From Spirochaetaceae bacterium (GTDB lineage: Bacteria; Spirochaetota; Spirochaetia; DSM-27196; SKKC01): a DNA stretch of 7,277 bases. Of this stretch, positions 5,049-7,277 are shown in pieces (positions within the stretch are counted from its first letter, which is position 1; each line of letters opens with the position of its first letter). The stretch is taken from positions 1 through 7,277 of the forward strand of contig PWGF01000383.1 of NCBI GenBank assembly GCA_003554375.1. The letters are read 5' to 3'. The position numbers and the translations under genes are program-made. The notes under the pieces are model-generated. The model did not search any database. It was not told the DNA's origin and worked only from the letters and a program-made list of their open reading frames with translations.

Positions 5049-7277
5049 GCTGGCTCCCAACGATCACTTTTCTTGCAGCTATGGCAATCAGCTTGCTCGG
5101 TCCCTTCGCCCGAGACGCCGCGGCAGACGAACGTCTGATCGTGAACACAAGCCATACTTCCTCGATAACCGCTACGGCCTACGACTCCGGCCAGGAATTC
5201 CTCTTCACCGGCGGAAGAGACGGCGCCGTACGCGTCTGGGATCTGCAAAACCGAGAGCTGCATAGGAATATCCAAGTTTCGCACCGGCCGGTTCGCTCTA
5301 TCACCGTCCGGCCGGACAAACCGGAGATTGCAGTGGTGACGGAGACCCCAAATGCATTCCGCCTATCGTTGTGGGATGTACGGAACGCTCAGGAACGGTT
5401 CTTCAGGGAAGTCTCGGAAGTACCGCGCCATATGACCTATAGCCCTCAAGGCTCGTTTCTCGTCTACACAAAGACCGCCTTCGACAGCGTGCGTACGGTG
5501 GATCCGGACACCGGGGAGGAGCTGGACCTCGTACCTGGCGGACTCGGCATTGTGACGTTTGTCTCGGTAGGCTCCAGTGAGAATACCATCATGACGTACA
5601 ACACGGCCAACGGGACCATCACGTATCTTGACCTCAACGACAAATCCGTCGTGCAAAGGGCGCGTACCCGCGCAGATATTGAGGAGCTTACCTTGATGCC
5701 GAACGCCCGCTATGCAGTCGGCCTGCACGGAAACGACCTTTTGGTTGTGGACGTGGTTGAGGGTAACGTCATCGCTACCGAGTCCATACCGGGTCTCCGT
5801 AGCTTCGCAGTAAGCCACGAGCGAAATGAAATATCGGCCCTTGTCCACGACGAGGACGGCGCTGCGGCTATCCGGCGTTTCCGGCTGATAGACCAAAGGC
5901 TATCAGAAGGCTCTCCCCTCTCCGCTCCCGGAATTGATGAAGCCGAGATTGTTGCTTATGCCGCAGGGGATCTATTCGTGGGCGGAGAACAAGGGACTAT
6001 CGCTCGGTACGCCGGGGCCTCGGGAGAGCCGGCCATTTTCGCCGAGAACACGCTTCGCGGCGTGCGGGCCGTCTCATACGGCAATCAGGTACTGCATGTC
6101 CTCAGCGGAGAAGGGCGGCTCCGGGCGCTCGAAAGCGACTTTTTCCAGCCCAGCCACGTTCCACGCGACGCTGCTCCGACCCGTGTTGCCGATCTGCCGC
6201 ACCACTACTACCAACCCGGCGCAGACTTTGGTTCTGACCAAGAGCAGCGCCTTGTGGAGCTCCGCCGAGCGGCAGCATCGGAGGAGGCCGACGAAGACCA
6301 AGTCCCCGACGAAGCGCGCCTCGATCCGGAGACCGAGGAGGATCTCTCGCCGACGGCGCCGGAGTCCGACGCCCCTGCCTTCGACGGCCTCGACGATCCC
6401 CCGATGCTCCCGAATCTGCCGGGAACTGATGACTCTGACCAAGACATGCGTGCGAAGGAGCACAATGATCTCGATGAGGAACCTCGCACCGATCGGACGC
6501 GCAGCTCGGGGTTCCAGCGAGCTGAGGAAATCGAAGAAGCAGCCCCAGCGTGGTCTGGCTGGAGCGTGAACATCGGTCAGGACGACCGCGGCAGAAGCCT
6601 CTTCTCATTGTTCGTCTCCCGCGTTGCGCCTGATAACGAGGTTCCCACGCTCCGCCCAGGAAGGACCGAGCTCGGCATCGTTGATCCGATCGCTCGGGTA
6701 ACGCGACGCGCTACTGCTGCAGAGCGCCAGATCTCCTATGTGGAAGAGCACCATTGGCATGAAGGCTTACCGCCGGACGCACAGATGGAGGCGCTTCCCG
6801 ATGGGAACCTGATCATATGGAGCAACAGCACAGGGGCGGTATACCGCGCCATTCCGGAACGACGGACTCTCGAGCAGCTTCCTCCCGACGCTCCATCCGC
6901 GTTCCGATCGGTCACGCTGGCCGATGGGCGGCTCACGGTCACCGGAGATGACGGAATCGTCTATGTGCTCGATTCGGATCTCAACGCTGTGGAACACGAG
7001 GTGCAAATCGGCGGCACGCTGACCGCACTCTACTCTCGAGACGATGAGATAATCATCGGACGGAATGCCGGAGGCTCGATTGCTCGGGCACTTGTACGCG
7101 TGGACGTTGATACCGGCGAAACCGTAGGGTTGGACACGCGCGCGTTCTACGTATTCTCACTGGCCTACGACGCTCACGCGGAGGCTCTGTATTCCTTAGG
7201 GCTTCAGCGCACCGAGACCGGAGTCTACACCGTTCTCGAACGCCATGGGGGGGAAAGATTCTCGGAAACCGAGCTCT
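5042..7277 (+). CDS. Exported beta-propeller (WD40-like) protein with acidic central linker (partial, runs off window)
   Basis: The frame is open to the window end (at least 745 residues), with no stop seen. From the ATG at 5042 the N-terminus is a classic signal peptide: MKSW, a hydrophobic stretch (about 8-22), then AAA-DE, so cleavage after about residue 28 is likely. There is no lipobox Cys, and I found no cysteine in the visible protein. A clear WD40-type blade follows: SSITATAYDSGQEFLFTGG then RDGAVRVWDL (41-68). Next comes a second blade ending LSLWDV and more degenerate repeats to about 390 (DPDTGEELDLV, GNDLLVVDVVEGNVI, AGDLFVGGEQGTIARY). Residues about 414-500 are a Glu/Asp/Pro-rich linker. 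Blade-like repeats resume after it (GDDGIVYVLDSDL, VDVDTGETVGL). The product is probably periplasmic and scaffold- or binding-like. Function is unknown. Its place just after rseP suggests an envelope job, which is inference. An alternative start is ATG 5024, which adds six residues. Confidence 0.85.
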   Translation, partial: MKSWLPTITFLAAMAISLLGPFARDAAADERLIVNTSHTSSITATAYDSGQEFLFTGGRDGAVRVWDLQNRELHRNIQVSHRPVRSITVRPDKPEIAVVTETPNAFRLSLWDVRNAQERFFREVSEVPRHMTYSPQGSFLVYTKTAFDSVRTVDPDTGEELDLVPGGLGIVTFVSVGSSENTIMTYNTANGTITYLDLNDKSVVQRARTRADIEELTLMPNARYAVGLHGNDLLVVDVVEGNVIATESIPGLRSFAVSHERNEISALVHDEDGAAAIRRFRLIDQRLSEGSPLSAPGIDEAEIVAYAAGDLFVGGEQGTIARYAGASGEPAIFAENTLRGVRAVSYGNQVLHVLSGEGRLRALESDFFQPSHVPRDAAPTRVADLPHHYYQPGADFGSDQEQRLVELRRAAASEEADEDQVPDEARLDPETEEDLSPTAPESDAPAFDGLDDPPMLPNLPGTDDSDQDMRAKEHNDLDEEPRTDRTRSSGFQRAEEIEEAAPAWSGWSVNIGQDDRGRSLFSLFVSRVAPDNEVPTLRPGRTELGIVDPIARVTRRATAAERQISYVEEHHWHEGLPPDAQMEALPDGNLIIWSNSTGAVYRAIPERRTLEQLPPDAPSAFRSVTLADGRLTVTGDDGIVYVLDSDLNAVEHEVQIGGTLTALYSRDDEIIIGRNAGGSIARALVRVDVDTGETVGLDTRAFYVFSLAYDAHAEALYSLGLQRTETGVYTVLERHGGERFSETEL

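Noticed and set aside
4619..5284. 221-residue minus-strand reading frame
   Set aside because: It is antisense to the rseP 3' end and the next gene's start, with no domain recognised and no convincing ribosome binding site.
5363..5896. 177-residue minus-strand reading frame
   Set aside because: It lies wholly within the well-supported propeller gene, has no recognisable domain, and is the antisense shadow of its codon pattern.
5934..6569. 211-residue plus-strand reading frame
   Set aside because: It is an out-of-frame shadow of the propeller gene. Its Arg/Ser/Thr-rich run is the frameshifted reading of the acidic linker.

Overview
The window is a single co-directional run of housekeeping genes on the + strand of a bacterial chromosome: (rpsB tail) - tsf - frr - uppS - cdsA - rseP - (large exported beta-propeller protein, cut off by the window end). 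All five central genes are intact and of normal length. No transposase, phage gene, tRNA, rRNA or CRISPR array was seen. The composition is moderately GC-rich by eye. The order with neither pyrH between tsf and frr nor dxr between cdsA and rseP is, from memory, the arrangement in Borrelia. Other spirochaetes share most of it, so a higher-GC free-living or host-associated spirochaete is the best guess. This rests on gene order and motif style, not on a database search.

Layout. Positions 1-310 precede tsf and probably hold the low-complexity C-terminal tail of ribosomal protein S2, with an in-frame 18-bp duplication and a GC-rich hairpin before the tsf ribosome binding site. tsf (311-1159, GTG start) is followed by a 274-nt gene-free gap rich in inverted repeats, at the position where pyrH lies in many bacteria. 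frr (1434-1991), uppS (1991-2722) and cdsA (2715-3563) overlap by 1 and 8 nt and are probably translationally coupled. A 105-nt gap at the usual dxr position carries an 11-bp direct repeat and a small perfect hairpin. rseP (3669-5021) follows. Its stop codon lies inside an 18-bp tandem duplication that also creates two in-frame ATGs for the last gene (5042 to beyond 7277).

How the genes fit together. tsf and frr (and rpsB) serve translation: EF-Tu recharging and ribosome recycling. uppS makes the C55 lipid carrier for envelope polymers. cdsA makes CDP-diacylglycerol for phospholipids. rseP is an intramembrane site-2 protease linked to envelope stress signalling. The last gene encodes a secreted, cysteine-free protein with WD40-like blades on either side of a very acidic linker. 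Its place after rseP suggests an envelope role, but its function is unknown.

The points most worth a second look are the structured tsf-frr gap, an unusual active-site segment in UppS (GDRQR where GGE-x-R is expected), the duplicated start region at the rseP/propeller junction, the two-propeller protein itself, and the absence of dxr and pyrH from their usual slots. I see no clear evidence of a wholly new multi-gene system here.
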